A stretch of DNA of 64,000 bases from Nocardia higoensis NBRC 100133 (GTDB taxonomy: Bacteria > Actinomycetota > Actinomycetes > Mycobacteriales > Mycobacteriaceae), in assembly GCF_000308595.1 (NCBI RefSeq), contig NZ_BAGA01000070.1, positions 62,001-126,000 of the forward strand, read 5' to 3'. The notes under the pieces are model-generated. The model made no database searches. It was given only the letters and a program-made list of their open reading frames with translations, and was not told the origin of the DNA. Made by a program: the position numbers and the translations under genes. Shown in pieces: positions 1 through 7,755 of this stretch (position 1 is the first letter of the stretch; the number at the start of each line of letters is the position of its first letter).

Positions 1-276
1 ATTGGCCAGGATCGGGTTGTAGGCGCCCTTGTTCTCTCCGCCGGCGCTGGTGAAGATGTCGGGCTGCCGTTCGATCTCCATGATGTCGGCGTGCTTGCTC
101 ACCAGGTAGAGCGGGTCGTAGCCGTCCACCTCGGCGCGGCCGAGCGGATTGTTCTCACGCAGCCACCGGTAGGCCTCGAACAGACGCGCGTCGTCGCGAT
201 GTCCTTCGGGCATTACGATCTGCTTCGCCACATCGTCGGGGATTCGCAGTTCGGTGGGGGATTGCGTGGTCGTCAT
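1..276 (-). CDS. cytochrome P450, N-terminal part (gene continues beyond left edge)
   Basis: Only the first 92 residues are present. The protein starts at an ATG at 276 and is still open at position 1. The visible part reads like the N-terminus of bacterial P450s: a short leader, then the stretch [18 protein letters not shown] and [19 protein letters not shown], the beta-1/helix-B region of class I P450s in actinobacterial terpenoid and steroid catabolism. The heme-binding cysteine lies outside the window. It is divergent from the [2Fe-2S] ferredoxin at 524, its probable electron donor. No ferredoxin reductase is visible. The expected role is hydroxylation of the pathway substrate; the substrate is inferred only from context. 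Confidence 0.85.
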   Translation of the reverse strand, partial: MTTTQSPTELRIPDDVAKQIVMPEGHRDDARLFEAYRWLRENNPLGRAEVDGYDPLYLVSKHADIMEIERQPDIFTSAGGENKGAYNPILAN

Positions 277-333
277 CGAAAGTCCTATCTCGTGCTTTCG
301 CCGGGGTGTGAACGAACACAATTCTGTGCCGTG

Positions 334-345
334 CATCACGTGATG
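334..345. promoter_or_regulatory. 12-bp perfect palindrome in the P450/ferredoxin divergent promoter
   Basis: CATCACGTGATG is a perfect palindrome in the 247-bp region between the divergent P450 and ferredoxin genes. It lies about 60 bp from the P450 start and 180 bp from the ferredoxin start. Two LuxR-type regulators are encoded just downstream of the ferredoxin, and one of them could bind here; this is inference. No copy of the TTGGTC-type operator found elsewhere in the window occurs in this gap. Confidence 0.35.
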
Positions 346-523
346 GCCATCACCCTGACGGGGTAACCTTCGCACCTGAAGAGGGATGGGCTGGAAATGG
401 TTCGGAGTCACGGCTCCCTCCGGTGAGCCACCGAATATGTCCTCATGGGGATGATTCGCCCCGAACGCTTGTCCGACGATGAATGCAGGCAATGCTGCCG
501 CATGGCACGGACGAGGAGAGATC

Positions 524-841
524 ATGGCGCGAGTCGTATACCACCTGCCCGACGGGACTGTGGAAACTGTCGAAGTTCCCGCAGGTCAGAGCGTGATGGA
601 CGGTTCGGTCCGGAATAATCTCCCCGGGATCGTCGCCGAATGCGGTGGCAGCTGTTCGTGCGCTACCTGCCATGTGTATCTGCCGGAACGATCGGCTGAT
701 CTGTTCGAACCGCCCTCCGCGGAAGAATCCGAACTCGTGGAATACCTGGAGGGCGCGCGTTCGAATTCCCGTTTGTCCTGTCAGTTGATCATCGGTGAAC
801 AGGACGAGGTGCACGTGGAGGTAGTCGATTCTGCTGTTTGA
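524..841 (+). CDS. [2Fe-2S] ferredoxin, putidaredoxin type
   Basis: A 105-residue soluble electron carrier, the usual size for P450-partner [2Fe-2S] ferredoxins. Cluster ligands are C40, C46 and C49 in [10 protein letters not shown], and C86 in RLSCQL. An extra cysteine, C44, lies inside the ligand loop. The start at 524 is chosen because GAGGAGAG lies just upstream and the N-terminus then matches the second ferredoxin at 38057 residue for residue; an in-frame ATG at 479 adds 15 unlikely residues. It probably feeds electrons to the divergent P450. The downstream LuxR gene is convergent. Confidence 0.92.
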   Translation: MARVVYHLPDGTVETVEVPAGQSVMDGSVRNNLPGIVAECGGSCSCATCHVYLPERSADLFEPPSAEESELVEYLEGARSNSRLSCQLIIGEQDEVHVEVVDSAV

Positions 842-850
842 GAATGCGCG

Positions 851-1579
851 TCAACCGGACCGGGCAATGAGCTCGGCACGGTTGGCGGCTCCCATTTTTC
901 GCAGAATATTCTTGACGTGAGTCTTCACGGTTTCGACGGAGAGAGTATGCGCGCGGGCGATATCGGCGTTGGAAGCGCCCTGCAGCATGCTTTCGAGAAT
1001 GTCGCGCTCTCGATCGGTGAGAAGTGCGGCTGCGGACGCGAACTCGGCGGCGCGTTCGCTCGAAGGAGGCGTGGTGCCGCTCGTGCCCGCATCCAGGAGG
1101 CGTAGCTGTTCGCCGAGCGTTCGCAGCCGGAGTTGCCGGTCGCGCAGGCGTTCTTCGCTGTCGAGCCGCTCGGCGGTGACGACCGCGAGGTCGATCAGCA
1201 GCTGCACGTTCTCGTGTACCTCAGCGGTGAGCGTGCCGTCGACGAGCAGAAGGGTGTGGCCGGCGTCAGGTTCGATCTCGAACACGGTCACCGGGGAACC
1301 GTCGGCGCGGGGGTCGAGGTCGGTCCGCCGCCGAACGTCGTCATGAACTGTCTGCCCAGCCTGGATGGGGCGAAGGCCGAGCGCCACACCGGGACTGTCG
1401 AAGCGGGCGATGTCCTCGCGCGCCGTCGCTGTCCCTTCGCTGAGTACGACAGTTCTCGCTCCGGTGACGGCCGCGACCGCCGAGCACAGAACGGTGGCCA
1501 GTGTGTCGCGGTCCGAGGCTTCGGTGACGGCGGCCACCGCCGCGTCGATCCGGGCGATGTCACCGTGGTAGCCGCTCAT
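851..1579 (-). CDS. LuxR-family regulator, second gene of a tandem pair
   Basis: 242 residues. The C-terminus (about 178-238) is a LuxR/FixJ helix-turn-helix, recognisable from LLTDRERDILESMLQG and LSVETVKTHVKNILRKMGA. The first 150 residues look like a small GAF-like sensor domain. There is no receiver domain, so control is probably by ligand rather than phosphorylation. The start codon overlaps the stop of the upstream LuxR gene (ATGA), so the two are translationally coupled and may work as a pair. The last gene of the minus-strand set aldehyde dehydrogenase-LuxR-LuxR. A similar overlapping LuxR pair sits beside the second ferredoxin (38382-40618). Confidence 0.85.
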   Translation of the reverse strand: MSGYHGDIARIDAAVAAVTEASDRDTLATVLCSAVAAVTGARTVVLSEGTATAREDIARFDSPGVALGLRPIQAGQTVHDDVRRRTDLDPRADGSPVTVFEIEPDAGHTLLLVDGTLTAEVHENVQLLIDLAVVTAERLDSEERLRDRQLRLRTLGEQLRLLDAGTSGTTPPSSERAAEFASAAALLTDRERDILESMLQGASNADIARAHTLSVETVKTHVKNILRKMGAANRAELIARSG

Positions 1580-2499
1580 GTCCGGAAGGTCGGGCCGAGG
1601 CGGGTGCGCCGATGATACGCGGCGGCCTGAGCGCGGGATTCGACGCCGATCTTGCGGAAGATCCGTCGGATATGGGCCTTCACCGTGCCGTCGGAGATGA
1701 AGAGCTGAGCTGCGATCTGACGGTTGCCCGCGCCCGTCGCCAGCAATCCCAACACCTCTTCCTCACGATCGGTCAATGACTCGGGCGCCGCCGGGAAGGC
1801 CGTGGTTCCGGGCGCGGGCTGCTCGGCCCGGACGCTGCGGAACACGCGACCCGGCCGATCGGTGTCGGCGTCGATGATGTGTGCGACCATGCCCGCCAGC
1901 AGATCCCGCTGTTGCTCCAGTTGTCGCGAGTTCTCCTCGATTCCGATCAGCAGCCCGGAGATCCGGGTTGCGATCAGCAGCAGACGAAGGTCATCGTCGG
2001 TGACCGATTCGCGATTCCGGTCCACGTGCAGGATCGCCACGGTGCGCCCGTTGGCGACGATCGGCGCCGCCGCGTAGGCCGCCGGGTCGGACAGATCGAT
2101 CAGTGGTCGGTAGGCCCCACGATGGTAGGCCCGCCTGCCGAGCAGATAGGGGCGGCGGTACCGGACCAGATCGGCCTCGCGTGGCGCCCGCAACAGCGGA
2201 ACCGGCGTGCCGTCGACGGCACGCCGGAGTTCGTGGAAACCGTCCTCGAGGTCCGGCCTGACATAGACGTGCTCCGGTGTCCACGATGCGCCGCTCACCC
2301 GGGAGAACATCGCTTTGGAGAAGCCCAGCGTCGTACACGCTTCCCGGCACGCGACGGCACCGAACGGCTCTTCTCCGGCCGACTGGAGTCGAGCGAGAAA
2401 GCGTCGCACATCCCGGGCCTGGAAGTCCGGTCCGTTCCGTTCGATCACCGCCATTGGCTCGACACTCTCCACATCGTTCAGGGACGTGCTGTAGGACAC
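1576..2499 (-). CDS. GAF-LuxR regulator, first gene of a tandem pair
   Basis: 307 residues. Residues about 40-195 resemble a GAF-type sensor, including AAPIVANGRTVAILHVDR near the middle, followed by a predicted helical linker and a C-terminal LuxR helix-turn-helix (about 238-295; SLTDREEEVLGLLATGAGN and ISDGTVKAHIRRIFRKIGV). It lies 28 bp downstream of the aldehyde dehydrogenase gene on the same strand and overlaps the next LuxR gene by 4 bp. The likely role is a substrate-responsive activator of the P450/ferredoxin/dehydrogenase module. No ligand can be named from sequence. Confidence 0.85.
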   Translation of the reverse strand: MSYSTSLNDVESVEPMAVIERNGPDFQARDVRRFLARLQSAGEEPFGAVACREACTTLGFSKAMFSRVSGASWTPEHVYVRPDLEDGFHELRRAVDGTPVPLLRAPREADLVRYRRPYLLGRRAYHRGAYRPLIDLSDPAAYAAAPIVANGRTVAILHVDRNRESVTDDDLRLLLIATRISGLLIGIEENSRQLEQQRDLLAGMVAHIIDADTDRPGRVFRSVRAEQPAPGTTAFPAAPESLTDREEEVLGLLATGAGNRQIAAQLFISDGTVKAHIRRIFRKIGVESRAQAAAYHRRTRLGPTFRT

Positions 2500-2527
2500 G
2501 CTATACCGGCCGGGTCAGGAGCCTCGG

Positions 2528-3982
2528 TCAGCCTGCGGGCGGCAGGTACACCGTGCGCAGCTGCTGGAAGGTGTGCAGACCCTCGGGGCCGAGTTCGCGG
2601 CCCATGCCGCTGCTCTTGATACCGCCGAAGGGGGCTACCGGGTCATTGGTGTAGTGATTGACTCCGATGGTCCCGGATTGAACGCGCGCGGCCAGCTCGG
2701 CGGCGCGCTCCACGTCCGCCGACCACACCGAGCCGCCGAGGCCGTAGTCGCTGTCGTTGGCGATGGCGAGCGCTTCGTTCTCGTCGGCGAACGGGATCAC
2801 GCTGAGCACCGGCCCGAAAATCTCTTCGCGGGCGATGGTGGCCGAGTTGTCGAGGTCGGCGAAGATCGTGGGCTCCAGGAAGTATCCGGTGTCCAGCCCG
2901 GCGGGGCGTCCGCCGCCGGTGGTCAGCCGGGCTCCCTCGGTGCGACCCTTGGCGATGTAACCCTCTACCCGGTCTCGTTGCTGAGCCGAGACCAGCGGGC
3001 CGATCTTCGTCGTGGGATCGAGCGGATCGCCGATCTTCAACGATTCGGCGAGTGCGGTGAGCGCGTCGACGACTTCGTCGTAGCGCGACCGCGGGGCCAG
3101 GACGCGGGTGTTCAGCCAGCAGATCTGGCCGTTGTTCAGGAACGTCACACCGAACAGCGACTCGAGTGACGCGTCGAGATCGACGTCGTCGAGAAGAATG
3201 GCGGCGGACTTGCCGCCCAGTTCGAGAGTGACCGGGCGCAGTAGCCGGCCGCACGCCTCGGCGATCTTGCGGCCGGCGGCCGTCGACCCGGTGAACGACA
3301 CTTTGTCGATGCCTGGATGTTCCACCAGGTAGGCGCCGATCTGGCGCCCGCCGGGCACCACATTGAGCACACCTGCGGGCAGGCCTGCGGCCGCTGCGGC
3401 TTCGGCCATCAGGAAGGCATCGAGCACTGTTTCCTCCGCCGGCTTCAACACGACGGTGCAACCCGACGCCAGTGCGGGCGCCAGTTTCAGGAACGAGATG
3501 GCCTGCGGAACGTTCCACGGCACCACCGCGCCCACCACACCGACCGGGTGGCGGGTGACGCGGGCGGTGCCGCCCAGCATCCCGGCACGTTCGTCGACTT
3601 CGGGGGCGTCGAGCATCAGCTGGGAGAAGTAGCGCAGCAGGACCGCGGGGAATCCGCCTTCGAACTGGTCGGCCAGCCAGATCGGCATCCCGTTCTGCAG
3701 CGACACCCTGCGGGCGGTCTCGGCCGCGCGTGCCTCCAGTTCGGTCGCGAAGCGCTCGAGTACTGCGGCACGCTTCTCCGGATGCCAGCTCGCCCATCCC
3801 TGTGGGTCGTCGAAGGCCCGCCGAGCTGCGGCGACCGCCCGATCGATGTCCTGCGGAGCTGCCGCGGGAACCGTGCCGATCTGCCGCTCGGTGCTGGGGG
3901 AGTGCACGGTGATGGTGGCGTCGGTGGCCGGCTTGTGCCAGCCACCGTCGATGTAGAACTCGCGGTACTCGATCGACGTCAT
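2528..3982 (-). CDS. NAD(P)-dependent aldehyde dehydrogenase
   Basis: 484 residues, full length for the ALDH superfamily. Visible motifs are the active-site glutamate in TLELGGKSA (near residue 260), the catalytic cysteine in NNGQIC (near 293), the cofactor loop FTGSTAAGRKIAE and the EEIFGPVLSV block. The start at 3982 has AGGAG five to six bases upstream. It should oxidise an aldehyde from the P450/alcohol dehydrogenase steps to an acid for the divergent CoA ligase at 4235. A close paralogue is at 42029. The gap to the ligase carries two TTGGTC-type operator sites. The substrate is inferred from context. Confidence 0.93.
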   Translation of the reverse strand: MTSIEYREFYIDGGWHKPATDATITVHSPSTERQIGTVPAAAPQDIDRAVAAARRAFDDPQGWASWHPEKRAAVLERFATELEARAAETARRVSLQNGMPIWLADQFEGGFPAVLLRYFSQLMLDAPEVDERAGMLGGTARVTRHPVGVVGAVVPWNVPQAISFLKLAPALASGCTVVLKPAEETVLDAFLMAEAAAAAGLPAGVLNVVPGGRQIGAYLVEHPGIDKVSFTGSTAAGRKIAEACGRLLRPVTLELGGKSAAILLDDVDLDASLESLFGVTFLNNGQICWLNTRVLAPRSRYDEVVDALTALAESLKIGDPLDPTTKIGPLVSAQQRDRVEGYIAKGRTEGARLTTGGGRPAGLDTGYFLEPTIFADLDNSATIAREEIFGPVLSVIPFADENEALAIANDSDYGLGGSVWSADVERAAELAARVQSGTIGVNHYTNDPVAPFGGIKSSGMGRELGPEGLHTFQQLRTVYLPPAG

Positions 3983-4049
3983 CTTGCTCCTCATTGTGTG
4001 AACGGCGTCACTTCCAGCATGACAAAATATCCTACGATCGCAATGGTAA

Positions 4050-4066
4050 TTTTGGTCGTACCAAAA
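4050..4066. promoter_or_regulatory. FadR/GntR-like operator, perfect palindrome (site 1)
   Basis: TTTTGGTCGTACCAAAA: two perfect 7-bp arms around a 3-bp centre, between the divergent aldehyde dehydrogenase and CoA ligase genes. It differs only in the central spacer (CGT versus CAT) from the site at 20053 beside the GntR gene. FadR-subfamily GntR proteins typically bind TGGTnnnACCA-type palindromes, so the 19199 regulator is the natural candidate. Confidence 0.65.
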
Positions 4067-4172
4067 CTTTGACCCTCTCGATCCGGCAAATCCCCCGTTC
4101 GGGTGAATTGTGAGCAATCCGCGGCTCCCCGGGGGTGCCGCCGTGCCTACTGGGGGTCTGGACCGTTGCGCT

Positions 4173-4187
4173 ATTGGTCCAACCATT
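4173..4187. promoter_or_regulatory. FadR/GntR-like operator (site 2)
   Basis: ATTGGTCCAACCATT has TGGT and ACCA half-sites around CCA. It lies about 50 bp before the CoA ligase start at 4235, a good position for control of that promoter. It is a weaker copy of the palindrome at 4050, so this divergent region has two sites. Confidence 0.5.
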
Positions 4188-4234
4188 CTAATCTTCAGAC
4201 TGATATGGGCGCCATACTGATGGAGGACGGCAGC

Positions 4235-5929
4235 ATGACCAGCGAGCGGAACCTCGGCCGGTACACCGCAGAGCAGATCGACGAGTTCTACGCGAGCGGA
4301 CAGTGGACCGACGAGAACTTCACCGAACTCCTGAAAGAGCGGGCCGCGGCGAATCCCGGCAAGATCTTCGTTACCGACGGCACCTACGCGCTGACCTTCG
4401 CCGAACTCTACGAATCTTCGCAGCGACTGGCGCTGGGTCTGTACCGGCGCGGTCTGCGTCCCGGTGACCGCGTGGCAGTCCAGTTGCCGAATTGGGCGGC
4501 CTTCGTGCTGACGGCGGCGGCACTGTCGCGGATCGGTGTCGTGATGGTCCCGATCATGCCGATCTATCGCAAAGACGAGGTGGCGCACGTCGTCTCCGAC
4601 GCCGCCATCCGGATGGCCATCGCGCCTGCCGAGTTCAAAGGTTTCGACCATGTCGGCATGTTCGAGGAGATCCGTCGCGATGCGTCGACTCTCGAGTCGA
4701 TCGTGGCGGTTCGTGCGCCGCGCGAGGCGCGAGAGTCGTTCGCGCAGCGCGGGATCGAGGTGCTCGACGACCTGATCGTCGGCGAAGTGACTGTGGATCA
4801 GGTCGACGCGGAACTGGGTTACCGGTCGCACCCCGATGATCCGTTCGCGATCGTGTACACCTCGGGGACCACCTCGCGCCCCAAGGGGTGCCTGCACACT
4901 TTCAACACCTATGCCTCCGGTGCCCGCGCGCTGAGGGCGGCCTTCGGGTATACCGAGGACGACGTGCAGTTCGGCCCGTCGCCGATCACTCACACGACCG
5001 GTCTGGTGACCAGCGTGCTCCTCCCGCTGCTGGCCGGTGCAGCTACCCACATCATGGCGGAGTGGAATCCGGTGCAGGCGCTGGCGGAGATCGAGAAGTA
5101 CGGCTGCACCGCGGCGGTGACCGCGACAACCTTCCTGCAAACCCTGCTCGCCGCCGCCGAAGAGCGCGCGGACGCGAACTTGTCCTCGCTGCGCATGTGG
5201 ACCTGCGCCGGTTCGCCCATCCCGGCTGCGGTGGTGGAGCACGCGAAGGCTGCATTGCCCGGTACCAGCGTGCTCTCGCTGTACGGGCGTAGCGAGAATC
5301 TGTCCACCACCACCTGCACCGTCGCCGATGATCCGAAGCGGGCGATCACCTCCGACGGCGCCGCCTTGCCGGGCGCCCAGGTGAAGGTGGTCGGCGCCGA
5401 CGGGCTGGAGGTGCCGCGCGGATCCGAGGGAGACATCGCCTACCGAGGCCCCTCGCACATGATCGAGTACCTGAATCGGCCCGAGGACACTGCGGAGTTG
5501 TTCACCCCCGAGGGCTTCTCTCGTTCGGGCGACCTCGGCGTGATGGACGCCGACGGCTACGTCCGGGTCACCGGGCGTACCAAGGACATCGTGATCCGCG
5601 GCGGGATGAATATCAGCGTCCGCGAGGTCGAGGACAAGCTGGCCGACCATCCGGACCTGCTCGCGCTGGCTGTGGTCGGCATGCCCGACGAGCGGCTCGG
5701 CGAAAAGGTGTGCTGCTATGTGGTGGCCAAGGAGCGGCATCCGGTCCCGACCGTCGAGACACTGCGTCAGTACCTGGTCGATCGCGGGGTGGCGATCCAG
5801 AAGACGCCCGAGCGCGTCATCGCGGTCACCGAACTGCCGATGACAGCCACCGGCAAGATTCAAAAGCATCTGCTGCGCAAGCGGATCGCCGAGGAACTCG
5901 ATCAGCCCGCGGCCGCCGGCGCGCACTGA
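4235..5929 (+). CDS. AMP-dependent acyl-CoA ligase (module 1)
   Basis: 564 residues of the ANL superfamily. It shows the ATP-binding loop YTSGTTSRPKG, the hinge GRTKDIVIRGGMNIS and the C-terminal lysine in TATGKIQKHLLRK, so both the adenylation core and the C-terminal lid are intact. The start at 4235 has GGAGG 8 bp upstream and gives the same N-terminus as the paralogue at 45720 (MTSE...). It should activate the acid made by the adjacent aldehyde dehydrogenase to its CoA ester. The two ligases are visibly near-identical in long C-terminal blocks, which suggests a shared or related substrate. A thioesterase-like gene follows after 6 bp. Confidence 0.92.
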   Translation: MTSERNLGRYTAEQIDEFYASGQWTDENFTELLKERAAANPGKIFVTDGTYALTFAELYESSQRLALGLYRRGLRPGDRVAVQLPNWAAFVLTAAALSRIGVVMVPIMPIYRKDEVAHVVSDAAIRMAIAPAEFKGFDHVGMFEEIRRDASTLESIVAVRAPREARESFAQRGIEVLDDLIVGEVTVDQVDAELGYRSHPDDPFAIVYTSGTTSRPKGCLHTFNTYASGARALRAAFGYTEDDVQFGPSPITHTTGLVTSVLLPLLAGAATHIMAEWNPVQALAEIEKYGCTAAVTATTFLQTLLAAAEERADANLSSLRMWTCAGSPIPAAVVEHAKAALPGTSVLSLYGRSENLSTTTCTVADDPKRAITSDGAALPGAQVKVVGADGLEVPRGSEGDIAYRGPSHMIEYLNRPEDTAELFTPEGFSRSGDLGVMDADGYVRVTGRTKDIVIRGGMNISVREVEDKLADHPDLLALAVVGMPDERLGEKVCCYVVAKERHPVPTVETLRQYLVDRGVAIQKTPERVIAVTELPMTATGKIQKHLLRKRIAEELDQPAAAGAH

Positions 5930-5935
5930 CCGGGA

Positions 5936-6766
5936 ATGATGATCTCGACCCCGCCGCTCCCACTCGGAGGTGCCGAGGCCCTGGTCCGGGTCAACCCTGT
6001 CACTCTCGCGCCCCAGCGTGCGCAGTTGATCGTGGATTCGGGGCCGTGGCTGCGCGACGACGCGGCCGGCTGTAGCCGGGGTGCGCTCGGGGTCCCGCTC
6101 GACGACGTCACCGGCTATCTGGTCGCCTTGTCCGCGCCCGCGGGCAAATGGCCGGTGAGTCTGGGCATTCGGATCGATTTTCTCGCCGACCCACTGCTGG
6201 ACGGCCCGCCGATGACCGCGACCGGCGAACTCGTCGGCCGCGACGAGCGCGGCGGGACAACCCGCGGCACTGTGACCGATGATCGCGGACGGGTGCTCGC
6301 GCTGGTGGTGCAACGCTCCCATCTCGTGCCGGTGGCCGAGACACCCACGGGGACAAGGATTCCGGACCTGGTCCCCGCCGACGACGTGCCGCTGCGGTCT
6401 GCGCTGGGTATCCGGACACCGGCACCCGGCGTTCTGGAACTTCCGTCCACGGTGTTCGCGGCCAATGCGATGGGCAATGTGCACGGCGGCATCCTGATCG
6501 CGGGCGCGGAGTTCGCCGCGATGACAGTGCTCGGCGCCACCGGTGCGCAGCGCACCACCAGCATCGACATCTCCTATATCCGGCCCGCCGACGCCGCGGG
6601 CATGACAACGTTCCGCAGCCGCGTGCTGCACCAGGGCCGCTCGCTGGCGGTGGTGCAGGTGTGTGTGGTCAATTCGTCGAACAAACCGTGCGCGCTGGCC
6701 ACTGTCGTAGTGCAGGGGCAGCCGCAGTGCGCACAGGTCGCCCCGGGGTGGTCGAATCGTTTGTGA
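5936..6766 (+). CDS. double-hotdog acyl-CoA thioesterase family protein
   Basis: 276 residues, about twice a single hotdog domain. The C-terminal half has the PaaI/4HBT-type segment FAANAMGNVHGGILIAGAEF with the usual NxHGG signature; the N-terminal half looks like a diverged second hotdog. It starts 6 bp after the CoA ligase stop, so the two are co-transcribed. The probable job is to release CoA from dead-end or excess acyl-CoA. Substrate range cannot be read from sequence. A hairpin terminator at 6782-6811 follows. Two adjacent ATGs (5936 and 5939) make the start uncertain by one codon. Confidence 0.75.
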   Translation: MMISTPPLPLGGAEALVRVNPVTLAPQRAQLIVDSGPWLRDDAAGCSRGALGVPLDDVTGYLVALSAPAGKWPVSLGIRIDFLADPLLDGPPMTATGELVGRDERGGTTRGTVTDDRGRVLALVVQRSHLVPVAETPTGTRIPDLVPADDVPLRSALGIRTPAPGVLELPSTVFAANAMGNVHGGILIAGAEFAAMTVLGATGAQRTTSIDISYIRPADAAGMTTFRSRVLHQGRSLAVVQVCVVNSSNKPCALATVVVQGQPQCAQVAPGWSNRL

Positions 6767-6781
6767 CGATGTAGGTCAGGG

Positions 6782-6811
6782 TGCGGTGCCTGCCGACGAA
6801 CAGGCACCGCA
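6782..6811. terminator. bidirectional hairpin terminator between convergent genes
   Basis: An 11-bp perfect stem (TGCGGTGCCTG pairing with CAGGCACCGCA) and an 8-base loop sit between the stop of the thioesterase gene (6766) and the stop of the convergent MaoC gene (6817). No long U tract follows, as is common in actinobacteria. Confidence 0.7.
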
Positions 6812-6816
6812 GGCCG

Positions 6817-7227
6817 CTACGCCGCCGGGATGATCCGCACGCGCGCCGTCGCACTCACCACGATCCTGCCCTCGACACTCGCCGTGAGGCTGGTCTCGGC
6901 GATGTCGTCGTGCACCGCGTCGACTCGCCCGCCCAGCTCCAGCGTCTCGCCGAGGGCGAGCGGCGAGGCGAAGCGCACGGAGTAGGACAGCAGGTGTTCG
7001 ACATGCACCACGTCGCTCAGCCAGGCGGCGAGCATGCCCGCCTGCATCTGTCCCATCGAGATCACGCCGGGTAATCCGGCGCGCACCGCATACTCGTGAT
7101 CGTGGTGCAGGGGATTGAAATCGCCTCCGGCACCGGCAAATCGGACGATATCGGTCTGGGTGACCGGGCCGATCGTCCTGTTTCCCAGATCCTGCCCCGC
7201 GGACAGCGGCAATGGCGGTCGGGTCAT
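6817..7227 (-). CDS. MaoC-like hotdog dehydratase/hydratase subunit
   Basis: 136 residues, a single MaoC-type hotdog. The hydratase-2 signature is clear: DIVRFAGAGGDFNPLHHD, where the Asp and His are the catalytic pair of the family, then GLPGVISMGQM. The start at 7227 overlaps the stop of the upstream hotdog gene by 4 bp (ATGA), so the two should form one heteromeric enzyme, as in the ChsH1-ChsH2 and HadAB/HadBC-type pairs. The reaction is probably hydration of a 2-enoyl-CoA in the local beta-oxidation route. Confidence 0.85.
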   Translation of the reverse strand: MTRPPLPLSAGQDLGNRTIGPVTQTDIVRFAGAGGDFNPLHHDHEYAVRAGLPGVISMGQMQAGMLAAWLSDVVHVEHLLSYSVRFASPLALGETLELGGRVDAVHDDIAETSLTASVEGRIVVSATARVRIIPAA

Positions 7228-7688
7228 CGCAGGCCCCTCTCGATCAGCACTTCGCGCTGGGTGACGGCGGTGTCTCCCACATCGTCGGTCCAGATCGTCT
7301 CCAGCGTCACCAGTCGCATGGTGCCGCCGCGTTTGCCCTCCTTGGTGGTGTCGGCGACGACCCGGCGTGTTCCGGTGAGTCGATCGCCGACGAGTAGCGG
7401 CCGGTGGTAGTCCCACTCCACCGAGCCCACCACCACGCGCTCGATGGCCAGCCCGAGGTCGCGGACGAACTGCTTCTGATCGCGATAGTGGCCGGCCGTG
7501 ACCACGTGGGTCGGGGTGGCGGGAACGCCCCCGAATCCGGCCGCCGAGGCGGCTTCGGGATCGGTATGGATCGGATCGGCAGCCCGGGTGGCGCGTGCGA
7601 ACTCACGCACCTTGCCCGCTTCCACCGCGAACGACACCACGTCGAGGACGGCTCCTGCGGGCGCCTCTCCGGCGACGGTATGCGACAT
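7224..7688 (-). CDS. MaoC-like N-terminal-type hotdog, partner subunit
   Basis: 154 residues resembling the MaoC dehydratase N-terminal (FAS1-type) domain: FAVEAGKVREFARATRAADP, then PATPTHVVTAGHY and SVEWDYHRPLLVGDRL. Proteins of this kind lack the catalytic Asp-His pair and bind the acyl-CoA for a catalytic partner, here the overlapping gene at 6817. It is first in a two-gene minus-strand operon, divergent from the acyl-CoA dehydrogenase operon at 7756, with a TTGGTC-type site in the 67-bp gap. Confidence 0.83.
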   Translation of the reverse strand: MSHTVAGEAPAGAVLDVVSFAVEAGKVREFARATRAADPIHTDPEAASAAGFGGVPATPTHVVTAGHYRDQKQFVRDLGLAIERVVVGSVEWDYHRPLLVGDRLTGTRRVVADTTKEGKRGGTMRLVTLETIWTDDVGDTAVTQREVLIERGLR

Positions 7689-7703
7689 CGATACCTCCTA
7701 GTC

Positions 7704-7720
7704 ATTTGGTCTGACCTATT
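7704..7720. promoter_or_regulatory. FadR/GntR-like operator (site 3)
   Basis: ATTTGGTCTGACCTATT between the divergent MaoC pair and the acyl-CoA dehydrogenase operon. The left half-site TTTGGT is perfect and the right half is ACCT. It is the same core as the site at 43513 in front of another acyl-CoA dehydrogenase. A further half-site GTTGGTCC lies at 7726-7733. Confidence 0.55.
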
Positions 7721-7755
7721 GTAACGTTGGTCCTTAACGATGTGTGGAGGTGCAG

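Noticed and set aside
3983..6631. A very long open frame on the minus strand across the CoA ligase and thioesterase genes
   Set aside because: It is an antisense shadow of high-GC coding DNA; its translation is low-complexity His/Arg/Gly-rich, and the plus-strand proteins are clearly recognisable. Only the aldehyde dehydrogenase part (2528-3982) is real.
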